This document shows, piece after piece, positions 25,789 through 35,169 of a DNA stretch of 64,000 nt. Source of the stretch: VAZQ01 sp963763365 (lineage in GTDB: Bacteria > Pseudomonadota > Alphaproteobacteria > Rhizobiales > Xanthobacteraceae); NCBI GenBank assembly GCA_963763365.1, contig CAVXOE010000014.1, forward strand, positions 290,801 to 354,800. The letters run 5' to 3'. A program made the translations under genes and the position numbers. Under the pieces are notes generated by a model. It was not told the DNA's origin. It was given only the letters and a program-made list of their open reading frames with translations, and searched no databases. Within the stretch, counting starts at the first letter, position 1, and each line of letters begins with the position of its first letter.

Positions 25789-26805
25789 CTAGAGTTTCTG
25801 CTCGGCAAGCCACGCTGTGATGGTGTTGACCAGCGGTTGCTGGTTGTCGATGAAAAAATGCGCCTGTGGGCTCGGCCCCTTGGGATTCGGCAACACGACC
25901 AGCTTGGCGCTCGGCGCCAGCGCGCCGGGCGACGTCGCCGCCGACAGCAGCATGTAGGGCTCGAAGCTCTGCACGATCACGTCACCGGCGTCACGCACCA
26001 TGAGAATAGGCTTCGGCACGCGCTTGATCCAATAGGTGCCGTCGGCGGTGCTGGTCGCTTCGTGGCGATAGCTCAGAAAGTGCCGGCCGGTGACCGGGAC
26101 ATGCTGGCCGGTAAACGAGAACATATGCACCGGCAGGATGTCGCCGATCGTTCCCTCCCGCAGCGCCTTGAACGCGGCCTCGGTCAACTGCCGATAATTG
26201 TCTTCATTCTGAATCAGCATGTTGCGCGACTTCCAGGGCAGATTGCCGAACATGCCGGCGAGCACCACGGCCTTGATATCCGGATCCCAGTTGTTGGCGG
26301 CGTAGTACTGCACCTGGATGTTGCCGAGGCTGTGCCCGAACAGCACGAGCGAGCGATAGCCGAGTGCGCGGGCGGTGTAGACCGCCGCCTCGATGTCCCG
26401 GCGTACTTCCAGAAAGTTGTCGGTGTTGACGCGCTCGCTGTGCTGGCGGGTATTGATCGCGAGCACGCCGTAGCCTCTCACGGCAAGATCGCGGCTCAGG
26501 AAGCCGACCGGCGGATTGACGAAATTACCGCCGCTGCCGTGGACGGCAACGACGAGGGTCGTCGCGTCCGGCGTCTTGCCATCCGGCTGCCAGAGCGCGG
26601 CATCGACGCGGAACCCGTCGATCGCCTTGATCGCGAGAAAGCGCAGATTGGCGCCACCCTGCGGGGTTAACTCGGCCGGCACACTGGCGGGGCGATCGTG
26701 GAAATTGTACTCGATGCTCGCCGCAGTCTCAGCCCGCGTGCCCACGGCTCCGATCAATGTCGAAACGATTGCCATGATCGCGCACGTCGTCCAGGATGAG
26801 TTCAT
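25789..26805 (-). CDS. Exported alpha/beta hydrolase
   Basis: 338-residue secreted hydrolase: signal peptide MNSSWTTCAIMAIVSTLIGAVGTRA, a beta-strand plus oxyanion region VVAVHGSGGNFVNPP, and the nucleophile elbow LVLFGHSLGN. The candidate acid is in MVRDAGDVIVQ and the C-terminal His in QAHFFIDNQQPLV. GGAGGAG stands just before the ATG. Gene order with a downstream amidase suggests catabolism of an ester- or amide-containing compound, with the first step in the periplasm; this is inference. Confidence 0.85.
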   Translation of the reverse strand: MNSSWTTCAIMAIVSTLIGAVGTRAETAASIEYNFHDRPASVPAELTPQGGANLRFLAIKAIDGFRVDAALWQPDGKTPDATTLVVAVHGSGGNFVNPPVGFLSRDLAVRGYGVLAINTRQHSERVNTDNFLEVRRDIEAAVYTARALGYRSLVLFGHSLGNIQVQYYAANNWDPDIKAVVLAGMFGNLPWKSRNMLIQNEDNYRQLTEAAFKALREGTIGDILPVHMFSFTGQHVPVTGRHFLSYRHEATSTADGTYWIKRVPKPILMVRDAGDVIVQSFEPYMLLSAATSPGALAPSAKLVVLPNPKGPSPQAHFFIDNQQPLVNTITAWLAEQKL

Positions 26806-26927
26806 CGCACTCCTCCGCCTGATGGGCTAATCCGCATGTGAGGGAACGCATTCGAGATGTCCGCGGCCGGCTGCCATTGCCGGTCCGCGACTGCCGCGTT
26901 GTGGAATGTCAAGGAGTTGCACCTCGC

Positions 26928-27017
26928 ATGTCAAGCAAGTCGCTCTACGCGCAGCCCAAGTCGCTTAGCGCGCAGCCCAAGTCGCTTGGCGCGCAGCCAA
27001 CGTCGTGGCGCCGATGA
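26928..27017 (+). CDS. 29-codon heptad-repeat mini-ORF coupled to DUF2848 gene
   Basis: A 29-residue ORF starting MSSK and containing three tandem heptads KSLYAQP, KSLSAQP and KSLGAQP, ending TSWRR. AAGGAG lies 11 bases before its ATG, and its stop overlaps the next start as ATGA (27014-27017). The overlap fits a translationally coupled leader peptide, but coding has not been shown and the repeat could be chance. Confidence 0.4.
   Translation: MSSKSLYAQPKSLSAQPKSLGAQPTSWRR
26937..26999. repeat. Three 21-bp tandem repeats
   Basis: Units at 26937, 26958 and 26979 of form AAGTCGCTNNNCGCGCAGCC, identical except for a few central bases. The period is a multiple of three and is in frame with the mini-ORF. 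Confidence 0.8.
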
Positions 27018-27697
27018 ATCTCGCACTGACCTTGCAGAGCTTATCGGGCGCGCGGCCGGCCGAGGTTGCCATCGACCAAGCCATCGTCGCCGGCTGGACC
27101 GGGCGCGACGCCGCCGCGGTCGAGAAGCACATCCGCGAGCTGGAGGCACTGGGCGTGAAGCGCCCCGCCACCACGCCGATCTTCTATCGGGTGTCGGCCA
27201 GCCGGATTACAACCGCGACCACGATCGAGGCGGTCGGCGAAAGCTCGGGCGGCGAGGTCGAGTTCGTGCTGCTCCAGCACGACGGCCGCCTGTGGGTTGG
27301 GACCGGCTCCGACCACACCGACCGCGAAGTGGAAAAATACGGCGTCACCGTTTCCAAGCAGATGTGCGAGAAGCCGATCGCCTCGACGTTCTGGGCTTTC
27401 GACGAGGTCGCGCCGCACTGGGACCGCCTGCTGCTGCGTTCGTCGGTGGTCGAGAACGGCAAGCGCGTGACCTACCAGGACGGCTCGGTGGCGGCGATGA
27501 TCGATCCGCGCGATCTCATGAAGCGGCAGGCGGCAGACGGGCGCCTGCCGGAAGGCACGCTGATGTTCTGCGGCACGCTCGCCGCGATCGGCGGCGTGCG
27601 GCCAACGGCGGAATTCGCTTTCGAGATGGAAGACCCGGTGCTCGGCCGCAAGATCGGCCACGCGTATCGCGTGCGCACCTTGCCGATCCTCGGATGA
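27014..27697 (+). CDS. DUF2848 family protein
   Basis: 227-residue protein of the DUF2848 family, distantly related to fumarylacetoacetate hydrolases. Typical segments are AIVAGWTGRDAAAVEKHIRE, PIFYRVSASRITTATTIE, VGTGSDHTDREVEKYGVTVS and LPEGTLMFCGTLAAIGG. The enzyme activity is unestablished. The ATG at 27014 is preferred to GTG 27005 because of the ATGA overlap with the preceding mini-ORF. It is followed by an amidase and an NMT1-like protein, a grouping that recurs in catabolic loci; a joint pathway is inferred. Confidence 0.82.
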   Translation: MNLALTLQSLSGARPAEVAIDQAIVAGWTGRDAAAVEKHIRELEALGVKRPATTPIFYRVSASRITTATTIEAVGESSGGEVEFVLLQHDGRLWVGTGSDHTDREVEKYGVTVSKQMCEKPIASTFWAFDEVAPHWDRLLLRSSVVENGKRVTYQDGSVAAMIDPRDLMKRQAADGRLPEGTLMFCGTLAAIGGVRPTAEFAFEMEDPVLGRKIGHAYRVRTLPILG

Positions 27698-27730
27698 CCT
27701 TGCAGACCTAGAAGCGGCGGAGCGACGACC

Positions 27731-29084
27731 ATGCTGGCGACCGACGAAAAGCTGAAGCTGTCCCCCAAGCCTTATCTCTCGGCCACGGCCGCCTTCGCGA
27801 GCGGCTCCGACACGCCGCGCGATTTCCTTGAGCGCTGCCTTGCCGACCTCGAGCGGCTCGAACCGCAAGATCGGCGCGTTCGTCCATCTCAATCTCAACG
27901 CCGCGCGCGTCGCCGCCGATCAGTCGACCAAGCGCTGGCGCGACGGCAAGCCGCTGTCGAAGATCGACGGCATGCCGGTCGGCATCAAGGACATCATCGA
28001 GACGATCGACATGCCGACCGAGCAGGGCTCGCCGCTGTTCGTGGGCTTCCGCTCCGAGCGCGATGCCGCGAGCGTCGTGGCGCTGCGCGAGGCCGGCGCC
28101 GTCATCGTCGGCAAGACCGTCACCACCGAATTCGCCGCGACCGAGCCGCGCGGCACCCGCAATCCGCATGATCTTCGCCGCACGCCCGGTGGTTCGTCGA
28201 GCGGCTCCGCCGCGGGAGTCGCCGCCGGCATGATGAGCGCGGCGCTTGGCACGCAGGTGATCGGCTCGACCATCCGACCCGCAAGCTATTGCGGCTGCAT
28301 CGGCTTCAAGTCGACGGTCGGCGCACTCAATCGCGGTGGCAGCTACGACGGCCTGAGCCAGAGTTCGACCGGCGTCCTCGCCGCCACCCTGGAGGATGCC
28401 TGGCAGGTCGCGTACGAGATTGCGCAGCGCGCCGGCGGCGATCCCGGCTATCCCGGCCTCTACGGTCCGGCGAGCGTGCCGGCGGCGCAGAAGCCCAAGC
28501 GGGTCGCGTTCATCGAGACGGCCGGCTGGGCCGCGGCTTCGGCCGGAGCCAAGGCCGCGATCGAGGAAACGATGAAGCGGCTCAAGGCGGCCGGCATCGA
28601 GGTTTTAACCCGCGGCAACAATCCAAAAGTCGCCGCGACCGAAGCCGCAATCGCGCAGGCACGGCCGTTGTCGATGCGCATCAACTGTTGGGAGGGACGC
28701 TGGCCGCTCAACACCTACCGCAACCGCGACCCGAGCAAGCTCAGCCGCGTGATGCTCGATCGCCTGGCCGAAGCCGAGGCGATGACGCTCGACGCCTATC
28801 GCGCCGACCTCAAGCGGCGCGACGAGGCGCGCGCGGTCTACGAAGCACTGCAGGAAGAATGCGACGTCTGCATCAGCCTCGCGGCGCCCGCTGCCGCGCC
28901 CGTCGGGCTCAACCCGACCGGCGATCCCTCGTGCACCGTGCATGTCTCGCTGCTCGGCATCCCGGCGATCTCGCTGCCGGTGATGCAGGATGACGGCCTC
29001 CCGCTCGGCCTGCAGATCACGGGCTTCCTGCATGGCGATGCCGCGGTGTTCGCGGCAACGGGCGCGCTCAAGACTTTGCTCTAG
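27731..29084 (+). CDS. Amidase signature family enzyme (frameshifted as given)
   Basis: Second amidase, about 450 residues if repaired. The N-terminus (LSATAAFASGSDTPRDFLER, LADLERLEP) is in one frame and KIGAFVHLNLNAARVAAD onward in the next; dropping one C at about 27866 joins them. The triad is present: Lys in GMPVGIKDIIET, Ser in RTPGGSSSGSAAGV and the nucleophile in QVIGSTIRPASYCG. Starting at 27828 would remove the conserved N-terminal helix. It follows the DUF2848 gene by 33 bases. Confidence 0.85.
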
Positions 29085-29116
29085 CCCGCCACACCAAAAC
29101 ACCTGGACTCCGTCGC

Positions 29117-30037
29117 ATGAAGCTCGCCGTCCCCGACATGATCTCGAATTCCTATTTCCCGGCGATCGCGGCGATCGAGCTCGGCTTCTTCAAGGAGGAG
29201 GGGCTGGACGTCGAGCTCGAGATGATCTTTCCGGTCGACAAGAGCTACATGGCGCTGCGCGACGGCGCGGTCGATTTCGTCGGCGGCTCGGCGCATTCGG
29301 CGCTCGCGGCATTCCCGGAATGGCAGGGCGCCAAGCTCCTCTGCGCGCAGGCGCAGGGCATGTACTGGTTTCTGGTGATGCACAAGGAATTCGGCGCCGC
29401 GAAGGGCGACATCGGCGTCGTCAAGGGCAAGAGCATCGGTGCCGCGCCGTGGGTCGAGATGGGCCTGCGGCGGCTTCTCGTCGAAGCCGGCATCGACCTT
29501 AAGCGCGACAGCGTGACGATCGCACCGGTCCCGGGCTCGCTCGGCGCCGGCGTCAACTTCGGTGTCACTGCCGCAAAGGCGCTGGAGGACCGCAAGATCG
29601 ACGGCTTCTGGGCGAACGGCATGGGTGCCGAGGTCGCGGTCAAGCGCGGCGTCGGCACGGTCGTGCTCGACGTGCGCCGTGGCGACGGCCCGAAGGCTTG
29701 CTTCAACTACACCATGGCGTCGATCGCCACGACCGATGCGCTGATCGCGCGCTCGCCGCAGACTGCGGCCGCGGCCGTGCGCGCGCTTAGGAAGACGCAG
29801 GCCGCGCTGAAGGCCGATCCGTCGCGCGCCACGCAAGTGGGGCGGAAGCTCTTTCCGCCGTCCGAGGCCGAATTGATCGCCGAGCTCATCCGCCGCGACC
29901 TGCCCTACTACGATGCGTCGATCTCACGGGACTTCGTCGCCGGCATGAACCAGTTCTCGCGCGATGTCGGCATCCTCAAGGACGACGTGCCGTTCGAGCG
30001 CGTGGTCGCGACGCAGTTTGCGCATTTGTGGGCGTGA
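29117..30037 (+). CDS. NMT1/THI5-like ABC-type substrate-binding protein without signal peptide
   Basis: 306-residue protein of the NMT1/SsuA-like periplasmic binding fold: VPDMISNSYFPAIAAIELGF, FFKEEGLDVELEMIFP, ALRDGAVDFVGGSAHSAL and GKSIGAAPWVEMGLRRLL. It begins directly with the first beta strand, so no export signal is seen; either it is cytoplasmic or the true start lies elsewhere (none was found). No permease or ATPase gene is adjacent. Last gene of the DUF2848-amidase group, so its ligand may be the amidase substrate. Confidence 0.82.
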   Translation: MKLAVPDMISNSYFPAIAAIELGFFKEEGLDVELEMIFPVDKSYMALRDGAVDFVGGSAHSALAAFPEWQGAKLLCAQAQGMYWFLVMHKEFGAAKGDIGVVKGKSIGAAPWVEMGLRRLLVEAGIDLKRDSVTIAPVPGSLGAGVNFGVTAAKALEDRKIDGFWANGMGAEVAVKRGVGTVVLDVRRGDGPKACFNYTMASIATTDALIARSPQTAAAAVRALRKTQAALKADPSRATQVGRKLFPPSEAELIAELIRRDLPYYDASISRDFVAGMNQFSRDVGILKDDVPFERVVATQFAHLWA

Positions 30038-30081
30038 GCTGAACGCCACGCCCTGCTACCCGGAGACGGCTTGAGCTTTTC

Positions 30082-30198
30082 CGAGTTGACGCAGACCTAT
30101 CCCCGCTCGTTCGCGAAAGGCGAAGGCGGGGACCAGCGCAATACGATGGCTCAGATAGGGAAGTGCTGGATGCCCGCTTGCGCGGGCACGAGCGGAGT
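30082..30198. repeat. Interspersed palindromic repeat, family A copy 4
   Basis: Shares CGAGTTGACGCAGAC plus ATCCCCGCTCGTTC with the copy at 346, then a diverged centre and the arm GCCCGCTTGCGCGGGCACGA. Lies between convergent genes. Confidence 0.75.
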
Positions 30199-30225
30199 AT
30201 GTGGCTCAGCTCGAAACCAACAGCC

Positions 30226-30981
30226 CTAATGTCCCGCCGCGGCTTTGGCGGCCGACACCATCGGCTCGGACGTGTTGATCACCGCGTGGATGCTGCGTGC
30301 GTAGTCGACCGCGCCGGTGACATCCATGTCGAGCGCGGTGCGCGCGTAGTCCTTGCAGCCGACGCGCGCCGGCCGCGGTGCCTTCATGATCTGCGCGCAC
30401 AGCGAGTCGACCGCGGCGTCGAGCTCGGCAGCGGGGAAGATCTCGCTGACGATGCCGGCCTCGCGCGCGCGGGAGGCCGGGAAGATCGCCGTCGACCAGA
30501 CGAAATACGTCATGGCCTTGCGCGGCACGCGGTCGACCAACGCCGACATCACCATCGTTGGCATGATGTTGTGCGCCATCTCGGGCACCTGGAATTTCGC
30601 CGTGTCGGCCGCGAGCGTGATGTCGCAGACCGCCGCGATCGCACAGCCGAATCCGAGCGCGCGGCCCTTGACGACGCCGATCACCGGAATCTCGCAGCGG
30701 CGGAACGCGCCGTAGCAGTTGAACACCACGTCATTGCGCCGGCGCAGCTCATGCGCATCGGGCTGCGCGCCGGGCGGACGTTTGCCCATGCTTTCGCGGC
30801 CGACGCAGAAATCGTCGCCGGCGCCGCGCAGCACCACGATCTCGGCGTTCTCGCCGGCGGAGAGCAGGAGCTTGGTCAACTCGGTCGCCATCGCGTCGGA
30901 GGCCGCGTTGCCGTTCGCGGGCCGGTTGAGTGTGATTTCGAGAACCGGGCCTTTCCGGCTGGTGATGATGTCGGTCGACAA
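30226..30981 (-). CDS. Enoyl-CoA hydratase/isomerase (crotonase) family protein
   Basis: 251-residue crotonase-fold enzyme acting on an acyl-CoA thioester. The oxyanion-hole regions are VVLRGAGDDFCVGRES and GVVKGRALGFGCAIAAVCD, and the later FQVPEMAHNIMPTMVMSAL is typical; one of the two glutamates used by true hydratases may be replaced, so the exact reaction is uncertain. The start is TTG at 30981, well supported by AGGAGG six bases upstream. Divergent from the thioesterase gene, at the edge of the acyl-CoA cluster. Confidence 0.85.
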   Translation of the reverse strand: MSTDIITSRKGPVLEITLNRPANGNAASDAMATELTKLLLSAGENAEIVVLRGAGDDFCVGRESMGKRPPGAQPDAHELRRRNDVVFNCYGAFRRCEIPVIGVVKGRALGFGCAIAAVCDITLAADTAKFQVPEMAHNIMPTMVMSALVDRVPRKAMTYFVWSTAIFPASRAREAGIVSEIFPAAELDAAVDSLCAQIMKAPRPARVGCKDYARTALDMDVTGAVDYARSIHAVINTSEPMVSAAKAAAGH

Positions 30982-31098
30982 GGCTTTCCTCCTGCTTGAT
31001 GGTGGTCATAAGGGTGGTCTTGGGGTGGTTTCGGCGCCTGTTCTTCCCCAACTCTGTTACGATAGCAATGCTTGTTCATCGCAGACCGGAAAGGCTTC

Positions 31099-31500
31099 AT
31101 GTCCACCGTCGACACCCCCGCTGCACCGCCGCAATGCGAGCCGACGCTGCGCGCCATCGCCATGCCGGCCGACGCCAATCCGCACGGCGATATCTTCGGC
31201 GGCTGGCTGCTCTCGCAGATGGACCTCGCGGGCGGCACGGTCGCGGCGCGCCGGGCCAAGGGCCGCACCGCCACGGTGGCGATCACCGCCATGACGTTCC
31301 ATCGGCCGGTGTTCATCGGCGACGAGGTGACCTGCTATGCCCAGATCATCAAGATCGGTACCACCTCGATTACCGTGAAGGTGGAAAGCTGGGTGCGGCG
31401 CGGCAACGGGCAGGAGCAGATCGCCGTCACCGAAGGGATATTCACCTATGTGGCGGTCGGCACCGACCGCCGGCCGCGCCCGGTGCCGCCCGAAACTTGA
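31099..31500 (+). CDS. Acyl-CoA thioesterase, YciA type
   Basis: 133-residue hotdog-fold thioesterase that hydrolyses acyl-CoAs. Typical YciA motifs: TLRAIAMPADANPHGDIFGG, WLLSQMDLAGG, and ITAMTFHRPVFIGDEVTCYA. The ATG at 31099 follows GGAAAGG; a start at 31072 is also possible. It precedes the large acyl-CoA dehydrogenase by about 110 bases containing palindromes, so co-transcription is uncertain. Confidence 0.88.
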   Translation: MSTVDTPAAPPQCEPTLRAIAMPADANPHGDIFGGWLLSQMDLAGGTVAARRAKGRTATVAITAMTFHRPVFIGDEVTCYAQIIKIGTTSITVKVESWVRRGNGQEQIAVTEGIFTYVAVGTDRRPRPVPPET

Positions 31501-31566
31501 CCTGTTTTACAGGTTTGATCGGCCCATGCGGAACCAAGTGGTGGTATCAATCGTAGACGAATTGAT
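31497..31566 (+). promoter_or_regulatory. Paired palindromes upstream of the beta-oxidation genes
   Basis: ACCTGT-TTT-ACAGGT at 31500-31514 is a perfect palindrome overlapping TTGACC (31497), and ATCAAT-N9-ATTGAT spans 31546-31566. Either could be an operator for the acyl-CoA genes that begin at 31609. No good -10 was matched. Confidence 0.4.
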
Positions 31567-31608
31567 TCGCCGCGTTGCAGTCGAACTGCCATCAGGAGCC
31601 GGACCTCG

Positions 31609-33876
31609 ATGAGCGAGCCATCATTCCGCCGCGACTGGATCACCAAGCCGATCTTCCGCTGGGCGCAGCATGCGCTGCCGACTCTCTCCGAGACCGAGCG
31701 CGAGGCGATCGAGGCGGGCGACGTCTGGTGGGACGCCGATCTGTTCGCCGGCAATCCCGATTGGGCGAAGCTGCTCGCGTTCCCGCAAGCCAAGCTCAGT
31801 CCGGAGGAGCAGGCCTTCCTCGATGGCCCGGTCGAGCAACTGTGCCACATGGTCGACGACTGGCAGATCAGTTGGGAGCTGCGCGACCTGCCGCCGGAGG
31901 TCTGGGACTTCCTCAAGGCACACAAGTTCTTCGCGATGATCATTCCGAAGAAGTACGGCGGTCTGGAATTTTCCGCCTACGCGCATTCCGAGGTCATCCG
32001 CAAGCTCTCGACCCGCTCGCTCTCGACCGCGGTGACCGCCATGGTGCCGAACTCGCTCGGCCCCGGCGAGTTGCTGCATCAGTTCGGCACGCCGGCGCAG
32101 CAGGATTACTGGCTGCCGCGGCTCGCGGCCGGCACGGAGATTCCGTGCTTCGGTCTCACCAGCCCGGAGGCCGGATCGGATGCCGCGTCCATGCTCGATA
32201 CGGGCGTGGTCTGCCGTGGCATGTGGCAGGGCCGCGAGGTGCTCGGCATCCGGCTCAACTGGCACAAGCGCTACATCACGCTCGGACCCATCGCCACCGT
32301 GATGGGCCTCGCCTTCAAGCTTCACGATCCCGACCATCTGATCGGTCAGGACGAGGATGTCGGCATTACGCTCGCGCTCGTGCCGACCAACCTGCCGGGC
32401 GTCGAGATCGGGCGCCGGCATCTGCCGGCGTTGCAGGCCTTCCAGAACGGTCCGAATTTCGGCCGCGATGTCTTCATTCCGATCGACAACATCATCGGCG
32501 GCGTCGAGCAGGCCGGCAAAGGCTGGAAGATGCTGATGAGCGCGCTCGCAGCCGGCCGCGGCATCTCGCTGCCGTCGCTCGCCGCCGCCGCGTGCGCGGG
32601 CGCCGCGCACACCACCGGCATGTATGCGCGCGTGCGCGAGCAGTTCCATGTCCCAATCGGGCGCTTCGAGGCGATCCAGGAGCGGCTCGGCCGGATGGCG
32701 GCGACCGCCTATCTGGTCGACGGCGCGCGGCGTTTCACCTGCGCGGGCATCGACCACGGCCACAAGCCAGCGGTCGTCACCGCCATCATGAAATCGCAGA
32801 CCACCGATCGCATGCGCGTGTCGGTCAACGACGCCATGGACGTGCATGGCGGCAAGGGCGTGCAGGATGGGCCGTTGAACTATCTCGGCGGCTCGTACCG
32901 CTCGGTCCCGATCGGCATCACGGTCGAAGGTGCGAACATCGTCACGCGCGCGCTGATCCAGTTCGGCCAAGGGGCGATCCGGTGCCACCCGTATCTGCTC
33001 AAGGAGATAGCGGCGCTCGAGGACAAGGACCGTGAGCGCGGCCTCGAAGAGTTCGACAAGGTATTCTGGGCGCATGTCGGCCACAGCGTCACGAACGCAT
33101 TCCGTGCCTGGGGACGCGCGCTGACCGGAGGGCTGTTCGCGCCCGCTCCCGATGCCGGTGCCGCGAGCCGCTTCTACAAGCCGCTCGGTCGCTACACTTC
33201 GGCATTCGCTCTGGCGGTCGACTTCGCGCTGCTGACGATGGGCGGCGGGCTCAAGCGCCGCGAGATGATCTCGGCGCGCTTCGGCGACATCCTCTCCGAA
33301 CTGTTCCTGCTCTCGGCCGTGCTCAAGCGCTGGGAGGACGAAGGCCGCCAGCAAGCCGACCTGCCGCTGGTGCGCTGGTGCATGGAGTCGGGGCTCGCCA
33401 CCATCGAAGCGCGCTTCGACGAGATTTTCGCGAACTTCCCCAACCGGCCGGTGGCGTGGCTGCTGCGCTTCATGATTCTGCCGTTCGGACGCCATCGCCG
33501 CGGTCCGTCGGACCGCCTGACCGAAGCCTGTTCCAGCATCCTGCTGGAACCCTCCGCTGCGCGCGACCGTCTCACCGTCGATCTCTTCCACCCCGAGGGA
33601 CACGACGGCGTCGCGCTGCTCGAACGCGCCTTCAAGCTCAAGATCGCGAGCCACGACGTGCGCGAGCGCCTGCGCAAGGCCCGCGTCCACGACGTCGGCA
33701 AGGCGCGCGCGCAGGGCCTGATCAACGACGCCGAGGCGGCGCAGCTCGAAGAATTGGCCAAGGCCATCGATGCCGCTATCGCGGTGGACGACTTTGCGCC
33801 CGAGGAGATTTCGCCCAAACGGGCCCATCTGCGGGATGTGCTGTCGCCCCGCACGCAGCCGAGTGCCGCGGAATGA
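31609..33876 (+). CDS. fadE: Large acyl-CoA dehydrogenase (FadE-like)
   Basis: 755 residues, the size class of proteobacterial FadE, doing the first oxidation step of fatty-acid beta-oxidation. Motifs: FFAMIIPKKYGGLEFSAYAH, CFGLTSPEAGSDAASM, RGISLPSLAAAACAGAAHTTGMY region and MDVHGGKGVQDGPLNYLGG, followed by the long C-terminal DUF1974-like extension (RRGPSDRLTEACSSILLEPS). AGGAG precedes the ATG. The stop overlaps the next gene start (33873), so translation is coupled. Confidence 0.92.
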   Translation: MSEPSFRRDWITKPIFRWAQHALPTLSETEREAIEAGDVWWDADLFAGNPDWAKLLAFPQAKLSPEEQAFLDGPVEQLCHMVDDWQISWELRDLPPEVWDFLKAHKFFAMIIPKKYGGLEFSAYAHSEVIRKLSTRSLSTAVTAMVPNSLGPGELLHQFGTPAQQDYWLPRLAAGTEIPCFGLTSPEAGSDAASMLDTGVVCRGMWQGREVLGIRLNWHKRYITLGPIATVMGLAFKLHDPDHLIGQDEDVGITLALVPTNLPGVEIGRRHLPALQAFQNGPNFGRDVFIPIDNIIGGVEQAGKGWKMLMSALAAGRGISLPSLAAAACAGAAHTTGMYARVREQFHVPIGRFEAIQERLGRMAATAYLVDGARRFTCAGIDHGHKPAVVTAIMKSQTTDRMRVSVNDAMDVHGGKGVQDGPLNYLGGSYRSVPIGITVEGANIVTRALIQFGQGAIRCHPYLLKEIAALEDKDRERGLEEFDKVFWAHVGHSVTNAFRAWGRALTGGLFAPAPDAGAASRFYKPLGRYTSAFALAVDFALLTMGGGLKRREMISARFGDILSELFLLSAVLKRWEDEGRQQADLPLVRWCMESGLATIEARFDEIFANFPNRPVAWLLRFMILPFGRHRRGPSDRLTEACSSILLEPSAARDRLTVDLFHPEGHDGVALLERAFKLKIASHDVRERLRKARVHDVGKARAQGLINDAEAAQLEELAKAIDAAIAVDDFAPEEISPKRAHLRDVLSPRTQPSAAE

Positions 33877-35160
33877 ACGGCCGTCCGGTCTATATCGTCG
33901 ACGGCAGCCGCACGCCCTTCATCAAGGCGCGCAGCGCGCCCGGGCCGTTCACGCCGGTCGATCTCGCGGTGGCGTGCGGCCGGCCGCTGCTGCTGCGCCA
34001 GCCGTTCGCGCCGGATGCGTTCGACCAGGTGATCCTCGGCTGCGTCAACGTCCTCGCCGACGAGATGAACCCCGCGCGCGTCGCGGCGCTGCGCCTCGGC
34101 ATGGGCGAGGCGATGACCGCCTTCACGGTGCAGATCAACTGCGGCTCCGGCATGGAGTCGATCGACATCGCCTACCGGTATATCCGCGACGGTCAGTCCG
34201 ACATGATCCTGGCGGGCGGCGCGGAGGCCCTGAGCCATGCGCCGCTGGTGTTCCGCCGAAGCGCGGTCGAATGGTACGGCGCGATGTTCTCGGCGCGCGA
34301 TCTCTGGTCGCGCATCAAGGCACTTGCCGGCTTCCGGCCGTCGTTCCTCAAGCCGGTGATCGGCCTCGAGCGCGGCCTGACCGATCCGATCGTCGACCTG
34401 AACATGGGACAGACGGCGGAAATCCTCGCGCACGTGTTCCACATCTCGCGGCGTGCAGCCGACGAGTATGCGGTCGAGAGCCAACGGCGGTCGGCCAATG
34501 CGCAGAAGGAAAAATGGTTCGCCGGGGAGCTGGAGCCGGCCTTCGCGCGCAACGGCAAGGTCTACGATTTCGACGACGGCGTGCGGCCGGACGGCACCGT
34601 CGAGAAGCTCGCCGAGCTCAAGCCGGCGTTCGAGCGGCCCTGGGGCAAGGTGACGGCCGGCAACAGCTCGCAGATCACCGACGGCGCATCGTGGGTGATC
34701 CTCGCCTCCGAGGACGCGATCAAGCAGCACGGCCTCACGCCGCGTGCGAAGATCGTCGACAGTGCGTGGGCGGCGCTCGATCCGTCGGTGATGGGGCTCG
34801 GCCCGGTGCTGTCCTCGAACGTCATCCTGCGCCGGCACGGGCTCAGCCTTGCGGACATCGGGCTCTGGGAGATCAACGAGGCGTTCGCCGCGCAGGTCCT
34901 CTCCTGCCTCGCGGCCTGGCAGGACGACGACCTTCTGCCGCGACATCCTCAAGCTCGACGGCCCTGCGGGCAGCATTCCCCGCGACAAGCTCAACGTCGA
35001 CGGCGGCGCCATCGGGCTCGGCCACCCGGTCGGCGCCAGCGGCAACCGCATCGTGCTGCATCTCGTCAACGCCATGCGGCGGCTCGGCATCAAGCAGGGC
35101 ATCGCCACGGAATGCATCGGCGGCGGGCAGGGCGGTGCCATGCTGATCGAGACGGTGTAG
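33873..35160 (+). CDS. Acetyl-CoA acetyltransferase/thiolase (frameshifted as given)
   Basis: Thiolase of about 428 residues that cleaves 3-ketoacyl-CoA with CoA. Nucleophile C90 is in TVQINCGSGM, the HNEAFA-like motif appears as WEINEAFAAQVL, and the C-terminal GGAIGLGHPVGASGNR and TECIGGGQGGA carry the catalytic His and Cys. One extra C at 34931-34932 shifts the frame; without it DDDFCRDILKLDGPAG joins the halves. It overlaps the dehydrogenase stop and is followed after 9 bases by the FadJ-like gene. Confidence 0.9.
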
Positions 35161-35169
35161 GGACTGCCG

